From: a bacterium
Lineage (GTDB): Bacteria > Electryoneota > RPQS01
Assembly (NCBI GenBank): GCA_016702305.1
Contig: JADJEH010000011.1
Span: forward strand, 1 to 64,000
DNA: 64,000 bases
Direction of reading: 5' to 3'
Part shown: piece after piece, positions 9,697 through 18,802 of the stretch
How positions within the stretch are numbered: position 1 is the first letter of the stretch
How the letters are laid out: each line of letters opens with the position of its first letter
Made by a program: the position numbers and the translations under genes
Notes under the pieces: generated by a model
The model's database searches: none
Seen by the model: only the letters and a program-made list of their open reading frames with translations
What the model was told of the DNA's origin: nothing

Positions 9697-12600
9697 CGGA
9701 TGGACGCAACTCTGCGATCTAAATGAGAATGGACTTCGCCTTGAGGAATTGCAGGTTGCCAATTGTGATGCCAGGGCAGTATGGTATCATCCTCGCCTCC
9801 GTTTGTGGTCATCGATGATTGATAACGAGTGTGGCCTGACACTTGAAGACCTTGATAGTTCCTCTAACTTCAGAGGTAGATTCTATTATCATGCGGCATG
9901 TCCATTGGCATTGCCGGCATTCTTTGAGACGCTTAATCCACTTCAAGTCTTCTATCTTAGTAGCGGGCAGACCGATACCTGTGACAGGGTAAGGATAGGG
10001 TACCGCGATGTAATCCACGATGCGGGTGAATATGCAGGGAGTATCGCGAACAACATGAGAGCCGTTAACGATCTGTGGAATTCAGTAGGGCCAGGTACTC
10101 CGTTCCAAGGGTCGTTCAATCGATACAACGAGTGTCGATTCCTTGGGTGGTCTCTTATGGACTCGCTCTTGTGCAGCCCAAACGACTGGAACATAGGGGA
10201 CATGTACGCAGACTTCAACGCTCACGTCAATGACCGGATAAACGATAGGCTGAACTCAACTATTCCTCTTTTGCTCTTCGCGGATATGTTCAACCCCTAC
10301 CACAACGGGCAGTTAATTTCTCGTGTAAATAATCCGTTTGCTCCCTTGGGCGGTTACGACATGTCTGCGACAAACTTCTCCGAGTTTTCGAAAGAGCAGC
10401 CTCTTGTGTTCGTAGATTGGTGGTCAAAAGAAGTGCAGACTGACAATCAGGCGACTGGCATTGTGGACGCCTTTGCCGACGTACTGGGAAATAGCAATAA
10501 CTGGGAGGCGATGTTTACCTTCTTGCCTGAAGCGCGCGTGGATGACGAAGAATTTCAGGACCGCTTCCCACTCTATCGAGGCATCGCCCATGCTTGTTCC
10601 CTCCTTCGCGAGGACACCATTAGGTTTACTGGCGGCGGCCTGCTATATGACGTAGGTACAATGTCCCCGGACTGGGCCGAATTTCGAGCTCGCGAGGAGT
10701 TCCTTCAACTCTGGTGGAAGAACGACCCGATTTCTACACCAACGGTAGCATTTGATCGCTATGTTCTTGCTAACGATTCCGTGGCCAATGCAACGTTCCG
10801 TTCATATCCGGTCCCTTACCCTGAGGATCACACGGTTGAGGTTGATAGTGTGGTGCTACAGTACCGCTTCGACGGAACGACATCATGGCAGACTTCAAAG
10901 AAAGGTTCTCAATCAGACAGCACGTACGATTTCAGTTTGAGTCTGCCGGATACTGGCGGCTACGTGGAGTATCGCGTGTGGTCGTTTGATGATTTGGGAC
11001 GCTATGGTTCTTATCCGCCATACGGTACCAAATGGACAGATGCAGAAGCCGGTGAACGCAACTGCTTCACCTTCGAGCGTCGCAAGGACGATGCAATCGT
11101 CAAGCCGGACACATTCTGGCTGCCGGGGGTGATTACGAAGGAACACCAGGTTGCTCCGAATGGTAAGCTGGTGTTTCAACCGCTGCCGGGGTACAAGCAT
11201 GCGACGCTTTACGTCGGCGACGATGCCAAAGTCACGACAACGTGGACGGGCTCCGGGAATCAAGCGCCGCAGATTGTTTTCAACGGCACCGACACAAGTT
11301 ACATTCATGTGAAGCCGTTGTGCGACACCTGTAAGTGGAAGGGTATCTTTGACAGCGTCGGTGTGGTCGTGAAGAACTACGTGACTTTCCACGAGGGCAC
11401 GGGCGAAGCGCTGGTGCTCAAGAACGCTACAGGAGACTCCAAAGCGCAGTTCAACGAGGCCGCATTTGAAGACTCGGTTCTCGTAAAAGGCCCCACGGAA
11501 ATTACCGGCACGGCGACGTTCAACAAGCTGATTGTCGAAAATGGCGCGACATTGACGATACTGCCGGGCAGCGCACTGTCGTTCTTGGAAAGCGGCCAAC
11601 TGATTGTCAAGAAGGGCGGCAAGCTGAAGGCCTTCGGCAATGATTCAACGGGAATCGTGTTCAAAGCGGTGGTGGATAGTCTTCCGTGGGAAGGCATTCA
11701 CTGTGAAGCCGACAGCCAGATGGCAGCCTGTTCACTGAAGTATGTGAGCATTTCGGGCGCGGTCGCAGGTCTGCTTCTGGACCGGTCGCGTGGATACGCG
11801 GAGCATTGCGTCTTTCACGACAACCTCTACGGTGCGCTGGTCAACAACGGCGCGTGGTTTGAAGCGGTGGGCTGTTCTGTAACGACCAATGAGGTCGGCA
11901 TCGCGGCGACGAACCTCTCGACAGTTGAACTGCTTAACGTCGTCGCAAACTACAATACAGGCCCCGGCCTCAAAGGCCTATCCCGAGCAAGTTTCTATTT
12001 GGAAGATTGCTTCGTGAATGATAACGGCGGCGACGGCGTGGCAGGTGGAATCGGACTTTACACAGGCTCCAACCTGTTCATGGAATGCACCGAAGTGGCG
12101 TCCAATATCGGCTCGGGCATCACGGCCTATGGTGGTACGATAATGTTGACCTCGGTCAAGACAGTCGGCGACACTCTGTGGCAGTGGCAGGGAAACAGGA
12201 TCGAGCACAATGCGACAATTCCCTATGAAGGCCAGATTACGTTACGAGACCGCACTGCCCTAGCACTTTGGAACGGCAACAATTGCATTTGGGATACGAC
12301 AGGTGACGGAAGACTGGTACACTGGGAAGATCAGGTTGGATCTGACCGTTGGGCGGACGTGTATTGGGGTAGTACGGACACTGCTGCAATCAAGAGCAAG
12401 TTGCCATCCAATGTCACTTTGGTCCGGATTGACTCCTCTCGCACATTGTGCCCAACATTCACAGCGGACAACTCGGTTCACGATTCGCTTGTCCAAATAT
12501 TCCTGCTTCCGCACAACGCCGAGCTTTCTGGTCAATACACCCGTGCTGATTCGGGTTACAAGGCCATGATTCGCAATTCGCAGAGTTCAGATTACGCTCT

Positions 12601-12985
12601 GTCCGCCGTGGATCGACTCCTGTCGGTAAATCTTGCACAGAACAAAGCATTCGGGCCGGTGAGGGATACACTGGCCACGCTGTACAATAACGTGTCCAGC
12701 TTATCATTGAAGCGGTGGATCAAAGAAGGCCAGGCTTGGTGCTGGGCCGAACTGGACGATTCCACCAATGCAGCGAAGATTCTGGATTCGCTGGCTCAAA
12801 ACACACCGACGCGCTTTGATCGTGTCGCGGCGCGTGCCCAGAAACAGATGCTGAGTGTACGTCTGCTGCGTGTGCAGTCAGCCGAGTATAAGGCCTCGGA
12901 CTGCATTGCCTACTTGGATTCTGCCCAGAAGGCGCTTGAAGTAATGAAGGGTGGACGCAGACCAGCATTACCGATAGCGTGGTGA
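9566..12985 (+). CDS. Large secreted protein, central part: TIM-barrel-like region, beta-helix and helical tail
   Basis: Continuation of the 8125 gene after a shift near 9617; about 1,120 residues. The first 400 residues include LLLFADMFNPYHNG and PLVFVDWWSKE, which resemble active-site strands of TIM-barrel glycoside hydrolases, but I cannot name a family. A Y/W-rich sandwich follows (VDSVVLQYRFDGTTSW), then a beta-helix opened by the cap module DTFWLPGVITKE, then a helical TPR-like tail (about 970-1,130). The frame fails near 12,950 in a GGG run; the other frame continues WTQTSITDSVVMYAP, which is another beta-helix cap. No sorting domain appears before the break, so either a C-terminus was lost by deletion or this and the next fragments are one gene of about 6.5 kb ending at 14,615. 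Confidence 0.6.
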   Translation: MRASTLTGCGSTNLITTFFYVLDAGNGRLDPNFAKIVLDRLDSNGWTQLCDLNENGLRLEELQVANCDARAVWYHPRLRLWSSMIDNECGLTLEDLDSSSNFRGRFYYHAACPLALPAFFETLNPLQVFYLSSGQTDTCDRVRIGYRDVIHDAGEYAGSIANNMRAVNDLWNSVGPGTPFQGSFNRYNECRFLGWSLMDSLLCSPNDWNIGDMYADFNAHVNDRINDRLNSTIPLLLFADMFNPYHNGQLISRVNNPFAPLGGYDMSATNFSEFSKEQPLVFVDWWSKEVQTDNQATGIVDAFADVLGNSNNWEAMFTFLPEARVDDEEFQDRFPLYRGIAHACSLLREDTIRFTGGGLLYDVGTMSPDWAEFRAREEFLQLWWKNDPISTPTVAFDRYVLANDSVANATFRSYPVPYPEDHTVEVDSVVLQYRFDGTTSWQTSKKGSQSDSTYDFSLSLPDTGGYVEYRVWSFDDLGRYGSYPPYGTKWTDAEAGERNCFTFERRKDDAIVKPDTFWLPGVITKEHQVAPNGKLVFQPLPGYKHATLYVGDDAKVTTTWTGSGNQAPQIVFNGTDTSYIHVKPLCDTCKWKGIFDSVGVVVKNYVTFHEGTGEALVLKNATGDSKAQFNEAAFEDSVLVKGPTEITGTATFNKLIVENGATLTILPGSALSFLESGQLIVKKGGKLKAFGNDSTGIVFKAVVDSLPWEGIHCEADSQMAACSLKYVSISGAVAGLLLDRSRGYAEHCVFHDNLYGALVNNGAWFEAVGCSVTTNEVGIAATNLSTVELLNVVANYNTGPGLKGLSRASFYLEDCFVNDNGGDGVAGGIGLYTGSNLFMECTEVASNIGSGITAYGGTIMLTSVKTVGDTLWQWQGNRIEHNATIPYEGQITLRDRTALALWNGNNCIWDTTGDGRLVHWEDQVGSDRWADVYWGSTDTAAIKSKLPSNVTLVRIDSSRTLCPTFTADNSVHDSLVQIFLLPHNAELSGQYTRADSGYKAMIRNSQSSDYALSAVDRLLSVNLAQNKAFGPVRDTLATLYNNVSSLSLKRWIKEGQAWCWAELDDSTNAAKILDSLAQNTPTRFDRVAARAQKQMLSVRLLRVQSAEYKASDCIAYLDSAQKALEVMKGGRRPALPIAW

Positions 12986-13542
12986 TGTATGCACCCGCAA
13001 CAGTGGAAGGTGAAATCACCGTCGCACAGCCCAATGGCCGCCTCACCATCTTGCCGCATCCCGGCGCAGAGGACCCAACGATTCGCTTCCGGGGTGCAGG
13101 TTCGATACTTGTGCAGGGTTGGGATCTGAACTATCCTCCAGCTAAGATGTACATCCAAGGTGAACCTGAGAATCGAGTAAGGCTGGAGTGGGACTCGACG
13201 ACGGTCTGGGTGAATATTGAGTCTCGACGCGCCAACATTTACATGAACAATGCTGACTTAATCGGCAAAGGTTGGGTAAATTGGAACGTCGAAATCATAT
13301 CCGGTGGACGAAGTCCTGTGTTCTACGCGGATTCCTGCACCTTTGTGGGTTTCGAGGATGGTCTGTGGATCCACGGGCTGATTGATTCCTGCACGGTCTC
13401 GAACTGCAGGTTCGAATCCATGGGCGGGAATGCTGACAATTACTCCGGCCAGGGATCGGGGATGACGGTCGTCTATAGCGACGGCGTTACCATTGAGAAT
13501 TGCCAATTCGAAGACAATGATACAACGCTTGGGCACCCTTAG
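12979..13542 (+). pseudogene. Beta-helix fragment of a T9SS protein
   Basis: The piece opens in mid-domain with the cap module (DSVVMYAPATVEGEITV, G-x-L-TILPHPG) and carries a few beta-helix rungs (IDSCTVSNCRFES, VTIENCQFEDND). It lacks a signal peptide and ribosome site. It ends at a frameshift around 13,535; the next frame (from 13,539) continues LDPADSGFFAKLYPSNPAKW. Compared with the first T9SS gene, several rungs between the last NCQFED and the exit strand seem to be missing, which suggests an internal deletion and not only an indel. Confidence 0.55.
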
Positions 13543-13670
13543 ACCCGGCGGATAGCGGTTTCTTTGCCAAGCTCTATCCCTCTAACCCTGCAAAATGGAC
13601 GGTTGATTCGTCACTGGCACAGTTCATCGAATGCGGCGGCGGAAGTGGCAGTTCGACAGGCCCGCAAGAT

Positions 13671-14402
13671 TTGATTGTTATCGCTGAAGATGGCATTGAC
13701 GGCACATTCTCGACGGAAGCATCAACAAAAAGTGAATCGGTACTGCCTCTTGACAAGAGTGCCAGCCTGACCAAGCGCACTACTTCAAAAGCTTCCACAC
13801 TGGCGCAGCATCACTCCGAACTCATCCAATGGCGAGAGTTTCGCGATCTGGCCCGAGCCTCTGGGTCAGAGTCAGCTGCAATCGAGATGGGCAAACGGTT
13901 CATCGAAGAGAATGCCTCATCGCCGTTGATTCCAGCGACGGTCGTCCAGCTTGTTGGCTTGGCAAAGCAAGACAAGGGCAAGCATGCCGTGTCAGCGTTC
14001 TTAGCGCAGCGCGCAATTGAAACTAAAGACAAAAGCCTTCAAGCCTTGATGCAAAGGAAATCCTGTGTTGCCCTGGCATACGAAGGAAATGTCACGGCAG
14101 CATTGCGCGGGCTGGAGGACCTGATTGAGAGTTCGCCAACAACACGTGACTCGCTCTGTGCTTTGGCCGACGCGACCGGACTCTATCGGGCAAGCAGAAG
14201 CACGCATGACCTAAGCCAGAAGTATTCGTTTGTGCGGACAGAATCGATCCGCGAGTTCAAGAACAGGATGCGCGAGTTAGCCCGATTCCTCGACAACCCG
14301 ACGGTCTCATCAGAACCTGAATCGTCTCCGATTCCGACGTCCTACGCGTTGTATCAAAACTACCCCAACGCGTGCGACCGCAACACCGAGATGCGCTTTT
14401 AG
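13671..14402 (+). pseudogene. Helical tail and damaged T9SS sorting motif
   Basis: The readable frame actually begins at about 13,539, directly after the previous break. It encodes the linker ECGGGSGSS, a TPR-like helical tail, then IPTSYALYQNYPNACDRNTEMRF and a TAG stop. In the intact paralog ending at 5,326 the same place reads YPNPFNPNTEIRFDLPEA. The hallmark NPFNP is thus changed to NACDR by several substitutions, and the Asp codon is replaced by TAG. These are base changes, so this gene shows real decay or a very poor stretch of sequence. Confidence 0.6.
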
Positions 14403-14414
14403 CTACCTGAAGCA

Positions 14415-14615
14415 ATGCATGCGGAATTGAGGGTGTTCAACATCCTCGGTCAGGCAGTGGTAACGCTTGTTGATGATGTCCGTGCCGCAGGTGCGTACCG
14501 CGTCCTCTGGGACGGCAAGAATGCTGCCGGACTGACCGTGGCATCCGGTGTCTACATCTACCAAATCAAAACACCAAACTTCACGGACGCTAAGAAGATG
14601 ATGCTGATAAGGTAA
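14415..14615 (+). pseudogene. C-terminal remainder of T9SS sorting domain, separated by an in-frame TAG
   Basis: It is in the same frame as the preceding fragment, behind the TAG at 14,400-14,402. It encodes HAELRVFNILGQAVVTLVDD ... GVYIYQIKT ... KKMMLIR, nearly identical in DNA to 5,128-5,326. It would only be made by read-through or reinitiation, so it is not an independent gene. Confidence 0.6.
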
Positions 14616-14649
14616 ATCGCTTGGACGCACTACTGCGTAAAATAGACCG

Positions 14650-14696
14650 CCATGGGAGGGTTGCCTGGTTCATAACGGTCCAGGTGCCTCCCATGG
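14650..14696 (+). terminator. Long hairpin after the broken T9SS gene
   Basis: CCATGGGAGG and CCTCCCATGG form a 10-bp outer stem, and CCTGG/CCAGG a 5-bp inner stem. It lies 35 bases after the stop and has no T-run. The 120 bases from here to the next start hold nothing else I can support except the GGGAG ribosome site at 14,810-14,814. Confidence 0.4.
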
Positions 14697-14818
14697 GCTG
14701 GGGCGTCGTGCGACAACATGCAACTGGACCAATACACCTTATGCGCAATGATTTCGTGCCATTGAGAAACAAGTTTAGAATGAACGATCATTCTGCAGGC
14801 CAACCGTCAGGGAGTGAC

Positions 14819-16032
14819 ATGAACAGGTTGAACAGCACAGCAACAACGCGAATCTTGCCCGGACTTCAGGCCATCCTGATACGGGTGGGGTTCGCCGGTC
14901 TTGTTCTTAGTGCAAACCGTAGCATTTGGACAATGGACGGAACCAGTGCTGATGCGGCCGCCAATCAATGTTGATCCGCCAGGAAGTTATTACTATTCAA
15001 CAATTTCGGCAGATGGTCAAGTCCTTTGCATGACGATTTACCAAGGCACCTAACGATGATGATGTTTACATTTCCGGAGCGGATTGACGATTCGACATGG
15101 ACAACTCCGGTCAATGCCGGGCCAAACGTGAATAATGAGGGCCGGAATCTTAGCCCTTCGATCACGTCCGACCGCCAACGCCTCTACTTTGTCTCCTACC
15201 ATGAAGGTTCCTACGACATATTTGTGTCACATCGAACCGGACCGGACTGGGATGACTGGTCCCCGAAAGAACAGCTACCCTGAGCCAATCAATCGCGGGC
15301 GTGAATTCACGGGGCAGATATCCTTTGATGATTCAACCCTTGTCTTTACTTCAACAGGACAGCCCGGCATGCATGAAGGCGGAGACGCGGCCTTCACGAG
15401 CCGCTTACAGCCGGATGGCTCATGGTCAGAACCCGAAGAAATCGCGTTTCACCTATACTATCCTGACGGATTTTCGTCTCCATGTCTGACTTCCAACGGC
15501 GATTTGTTCGTCTATAGCCAGTGGTGGGGAAATAACCTTGAAGTACTCTACTCTGTTCGAACTGACTCAGGTTTTGGCCCCGCAATTCGCTGTGACTCGA
15601 CGATCAACACGCAATGGTGGGATTCTGGCCCAAGCTCCCCGGCGGACGGGTCAGAGCTGTATTTTGAAAGTCGACGTGACCCGCCAAATGGAGCTGCGAG
15701 ACTCTACCGAGCCAGGCGGCTGTGGTCGGGAGCGCAAGAAGGAACAATTCGGGGGAGACATTTACCATCTATGCAGATTTCGCCGACATTTGGCAGTTTT
15801 GGAACGTTATTCGAAATCACACTTCCCACCGACTTGGCAGGGAGCACACTTCACATTCACAACGTATTGGGCCAGGAACTCGATCACCACTGCATCAAGC
15901 GCAAGACAAGTCATTTATCTCTGGAAGGGAGATTCAAATGGAAACAAAACAATATTTTCAAGCGGCATTTACTTCATTTATGCTCACAACGAGTTGGAAT
16001 CGACTGTTGGCAAACTTCTGTTGCTTCGTTAG
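14819..16032 (+). CDS. PD40/TolB-like propeller protein with T9SS sorting domain (several frameshifts)
   Basis: The ATG at 14,819 has GGGAG at 14,810-14,814. The leader RILPGLQAILIRVGFAGLVL copies the leader of the 5.6 kb gene. Pieces in successive frames: leader 14,819-14,920; GQWTEPVLMRPP...YYSTISADGQVL (about 14,930-15,050); NNEGRNLSPSITSDRQRLYF...GSYDIFVSHR (15,026-15,283); TGQISFDDSTLVFTSTG...PSSPADGSELYFESR (about 15,300-15,720); and a shuffled tail ending SSGIYFIYAHNE...GKLLLLR at 16,032. S(I/P)(T/S)xDxxxLYFxS is the PD40 blade signature. At least five shifts are needed for one product of about 400 residues. An exported propeller is inferred; the ligand is unknown. Confidence 0.55.
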
Positions 16033-16736
16033 CTTGAATGTTACTTTGTAGCTTTTCTTGGATTGACGTTGCATATCGGTTCGGTTGATGCACGGGGAGA
16101 AGTCGTGTGCGGCACGCCAGACAATGCAGGCGCGCTACTTGAAGAACGCACGCTTCCGACGCGCGGGACTGTAAAGGCATGCATGGTCTGGGCAGGAGTC
16201 TGGGACAGCGTTAACAATATCGGGCTGCATCCCGGGCAGGATTCTATCTACGCAACGCCATACGCAGAAGCTCCTGCATGGTACTCGAGTTCCTCGACCC
16301 CAGTTGGCAATATAGCCTTGTGAACTGGGTAGAAACAGTGTCACACGGCCAGCTTGTTCTCGATGCGGACTCCAGGTGACGTGCATGTTCGAAATCGTGC
16401 GACGCGTGAAAGGTATAATTACTACGCTGATCCCGGAAGATTGGGGACCATCGGTGCAGCGCACTTGCTGGGGATTTCTATGCCACCATATTACTTGCGG
16501 AAATTGACAACGACATTGATTTCTCGCAGTATGATGCAAATGAGGATGGTGGTGTGGATCTTTTATGATCATGATGGACTTCCCGTTTGACGCTGGTCGT
16601 GCACACAACGGATGGTTCATCGTGACTCCTGATACTATAATTGATAGTCTGATCCATGACACCACTATTGTTAATCGCTACGAATATCCCGACTATGTAA
16701 CGAATGACACCACTGCGCTAGGTAGCCCGATTTCCA
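16033..16736 (+). pseudogene. M6-like (immune inhibitor A type) metallopeptidase, 5' part, truncated by the IS
   Basis: Pieces in three frames give a signal-like start (YFVAFLGLTLHIGSVDA), GTVKACMVWAGVWDS, FLDPSWQYSLVNW-VETVSHGQLVLDAD and DNDIDFSQYDANEDGGVDLF. The order pro-region, strand with VW/VxFA, SHGQL, then an aspartate-rich DxDxxDGxVDLxF segment is that of secreted M6-type peptidases. The zinc site HExxH would lie downstream and is absent, since the gene meets the IS end at 16,737. Shifts occur between about 16,260 and 16,570. The family assignment is moderate. Confidence 0.45.
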
Positions 16737-17581
16737 TGGTCGCCCCCATTTTCTGTACCAGTTGCAGGATTACATCGGTTACTTCCGTCGTAGCGTAGCG
16801 GAGACGGAAGTAATTGTTTTTTCGTTTCCGGGGCGGGCGGCTTGTAGCCCAGGGAGCTATGCGGCCTGACCGTGTTGTAATGCACCCGCCACTGTTCGAT
16901 CAGGATCTGCGCCTGCTTCAGCGTGTCGAATATCTCGCCTTTCAAGAACTCTTTCAGCCTGCAGTTGAAGCTCTCCACATAGCCGTTCTCCCACGGACTG
17001 CCCGGTGTGATGAACAGCGTCTCCACTTCCAACCTCGCCAGCCAGCCCCGTACCATCTGCGCCGTAAACTCGGGTCCGTTGTCACTGCGGATATGATCCG
17101 GTGTGCCCCGGAACAAGAACAGCTCTTCCAACTGTGCCAGCACGTCATCCGCTGTGATCCGTCGTGCGACGAACAGCGCCAGACACTCCCGCGTGTACTC
17201 ATCCAGCACGGACAACACTCTAAACGCTCTGCCGTTCGCCGTCTGCCACGTCACGAAGTCGTAGCTCCATACGTGGTTCGGATACGCCGGACGCAGACGG
17301 ATGCACGATCCGTCATTCAACCATAACCGTTTGCGCTTCGGCTGCTTGCGCGGCAGCTTCAGTCCCGCCTGACGCCAGATGCGTTCAACCCGTTTGTGAT
17401 TGACGCGCCAACCCGTCAAGCGGATCAACCCTGTGATGATGCGATAGCCGTACGTGCCGTACTGACACGCCAACGCAATCACCAGTGACGTCAACTCGTT
17501 CTCGTCGGAACGCCGCGCCGGAACATAGCGCTGACTGCTTCTGCATTGATCCAACACCCGACACACCCGCCGCTCCGACAC
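16718..17581 (-). CDS. IS3-family transposase OrfB (DDE integrase core)
   Basis: The rve-type integrase fold is visible with catalytic residues D (WSYDFVTW), D (IRSDNGPEF) and E (NGYVESFN), followed by the typical FDTLKQAQILIEQWRVHYN and RPHSSLGYKPP. The true start is upstream of 17,581: the frame is open to the end of orfA, and the product is probably the OrfAB fusion made by -1 frameshifting at the AAAA run at 17,647-17,650, just before the orfA stop. The reading frame runs 19 bases past the left IS end and takes its stop from the flank, so the last residues (after about SPLRYDG) are not conserved sequence. Confidence 0.85.
   Translation of the reverse strand: MSERRVCRVLDQCRSSQRYVPARRSDENELTSLVIALACQYGTYGYRIITGLIRLTGWRVNHKRVERIWRQAGLKLPRKQPKRKRLWLNDGSCIRLRPAYPNHVWSYDFVTWQTANGRAFRVLSVLDEYTRECLALFVARRITADDVLAQLEELFLFRGTPDHIRSDNGPEFTAQMVRGWLARLEVETLFITPGSPWENGYVESFNCRLKEFLKGEIFDTLKQAQILIEQWRVHYNTVRPHSSLGYKPPAPETKKQLLPSPLRYDGSNRCNPATGTENGGDHGNRAT
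16779..16822 (+). terminator. Rho-independent terminator just inside the IS left end
   Basis: TTACTTCCGTC and GACGGAAGTAA form an 11-bp stem with a 13-base loop, followed by TTGTTTTTT. It is oriented to stop transcripts entering the IS from the left, antisense to the transposase. Impinging-transcription terminators are a known feature of IS ends. Confidence 0.65.
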
Positions 17582-17640
17582 TCTGTCTTCGCCCAGCGAA
17601 TGGCGAACCGCCAGAACCGTTCTGCGACGATCCGCTGGGC

Positions 17641-17934
17641 TTAAGATTTTCCCCGCACCGCTTCAGATAAAATCTGCTTGTCCAACGTCAAGTCCGCGAT
17701 CACACGCTTCAAACGGCTGTTCTCGACTTCCAACTCCTTCAGCCGCTTCGCCTGATCCATTTTCAACCCCCCGTACTCCCGACGCCAGTGATAATACGTG
17801 TTCTCCTGAACCCCCAGCTTCCGGCACACTTCCCGAACCGTCATCCCCTTCCCAATCTCTACTTCCGCTTCCCGAAGCATCGGAATGATCTGCTCCGGCC
17901 TGTACTTAGCTCGTGCCATACCAGCCTCCTTCAC
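17641..17934 (-). CDS. IS3-family transposase OrfA (helix-turn-helix)
   Basis: 97 residues. MARAKYRPEQIIPMLREAEV and TVREVCRKLGVQENTYYHWR form the HTH_8-type DNA-binding domain; a leucine-zipper-like helix (RLKELEVENSRLKRVIADL) follows, ending KQILSEAVRGKS. The internal ATG at MARAK (17,919) may be the real start. The stop TAA overlaps the slippery GGGGAAAATC stretch, the standard arrangement for producing OrfAB. Confidence 0.85.
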   Translation of the reverse strand: MKEAGMARAKYRPEQIIPMLREAEVEIGKGMTVREVCRKLGVQENTYYHWRREYGGLKMDQAKRLKELEVENSRLKRVIADLTLDKQILSEAVRGKS

Positions 17935-17993
17935 CCATAATATACCACCATTCTCTAACTTTCAAAGTGGTACAGTTTCCCGGGGCTAGATCA

Positions 17994-18442
17994 GGGGAGT
18001 ACGCGAAACGAAACAACTACAAGACAAACCTTCTTGACTCGGGTCTTGAAAGACAATGGGAAAGTGGGTGAACAGGGTGTAGATGGAAAATCTGCATTTG
18101 ATGATTACAATGTCTATCCTGAAACATAAAGCACCGCAGACACTTGTACTGGCAACGGGTGACGGCAAGAATTCGGACTTTGGCACAAGTTTTCCCGAAC
18201 TCATAGAGGTAGCATTGAAAGCTGGATGGACAGCAGAATTGTGGTCATGGGACGCTGGGCGCAATCGAAAGTATGCAGCACTAGAACAGCGTAGCGGAGG
18301 TCGATTCTCGGTATATTCGCTCGATCCATACTATTACTCGGTTACTTATCTACAAGCAGGCGTTTGCTTTGACAAAGATGCCGCGGGAAATCCAATTAAC
18401 CCAGTCACTGTGGCCGCACGATATGTGCAGCCCCTTCCGTAA
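17994..18442 (+). pseudogene. NYN (PIN-like) domain protein, 5' truncated by the IS and frameshifted
   Basis: Two frames join at 18,080: FLTRVLKDNGKVGEQGVD is followed, after removing one G of ATGGAAA, by ENLHLMITMSILKHKAPQTL. Next come VLATGDGKNSDFGTSFPELI and GWTAELWSWDAGRNRKYAAL. GVD...L...D and (V)xxTGDGxxxxFGxxF...A...GxxVExxSW are the core of NYN/LabA-like proteins, metal-dependent PIN-fold nucleases or RNA-binding relatives. The first strands and first acidic residue are missing because the gene starts at the IS edge. It is the first member of the probable operon running to 28,350. Confidence 0.55.
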
Positions 18443-18471
18443 GGGCAAGAAAAGGAAATAGGTCGCAAGTT

Positions 18472-18792
18472 ATGGACGATTCTTTGAAAGTTACAGAGGA
18501 AGAGTATTTGTCACACACTCTTTCGATCCGCACTCCACCTCAAGGTAGCTGGGATGTTCACGTCAACATGACCATCATGACCGATGTGCTCTTGAAGAAG
18601 ATTGGTTACAGAGAAGACTCTGGCTTAGGCCAGCTCATTCACAATCTGCGTTGGCACCAAGGCCTTGACCCATTGCTATGGATTCATGAGAATGCTGAAC
18701 TCGCGAGTAAAATTTCTAAAACCTACTTGAGCGTGCCACCGGGCTACGCCAAACTTATTCGCGAGTCTATCGAGATATTGAAGGATAGATAG
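18472..18792 (+). CDS. Hypothetical protein, 106 aa, defence-island gene
   Basis: Intact. It starts at ATG 18,472 with AAGGAAAT 15 to 20 bases upstream, 29 bases after the NYN stop and 10 bases before the helicase start, so co-transcription is likely. No signal peptide or membrane segment; soluble, mixed alpha/beta with an EYLSHTLSIRT start and a helical end (KLIRESIEILKDR). I do not recognise the family. The position between an NYN nuclease and a DUF1998 helicase suggests an accessory role in the same system, which is inference. Confidence 0.55.
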   Translation: MDDSLKVTEEEYLSHTLSIRTPPQGSWDVHVNMTIMTDVLLKKIGYREDSGLGQLIHNLRWHQGLDPLLWIHENAELASKISKTYLSVPPGYAKLIRESIEILKDR

Positions 18793-18802
18793 AAAACAAT
18801 CC

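Larger units (their letters stand above)
16737..17993 (-). mobile_element. IS3-family (IS407-like) insertion sequence, 1,257 bp
   Basis: The ends match as imperfect inverted repeats: left TGGTCGCCCCC...CTGTACCAG from 16,737, and right (read inwards on the minus strand) TGATCTAGCCCC...CTGTACCAC from 17,993. Both start with TG as IS3 elements do, and the length is normal for the group. It carries orfA and orfB on the minus strand. The flanking four bases differ (TCCA left, GGGG right), so there is no target duplication. The left neighbour has lost its 3' part and the right neighbour its 5' part, suggesting deletion or recombination between copies, or an assembly join at a repeat. Confidence 0.8.

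Noticed and set aside
10913..11599. 228-codon frame on the minus strand
   Set aside because: Antisense shadow of the beta-helix region of the large secreted protein.
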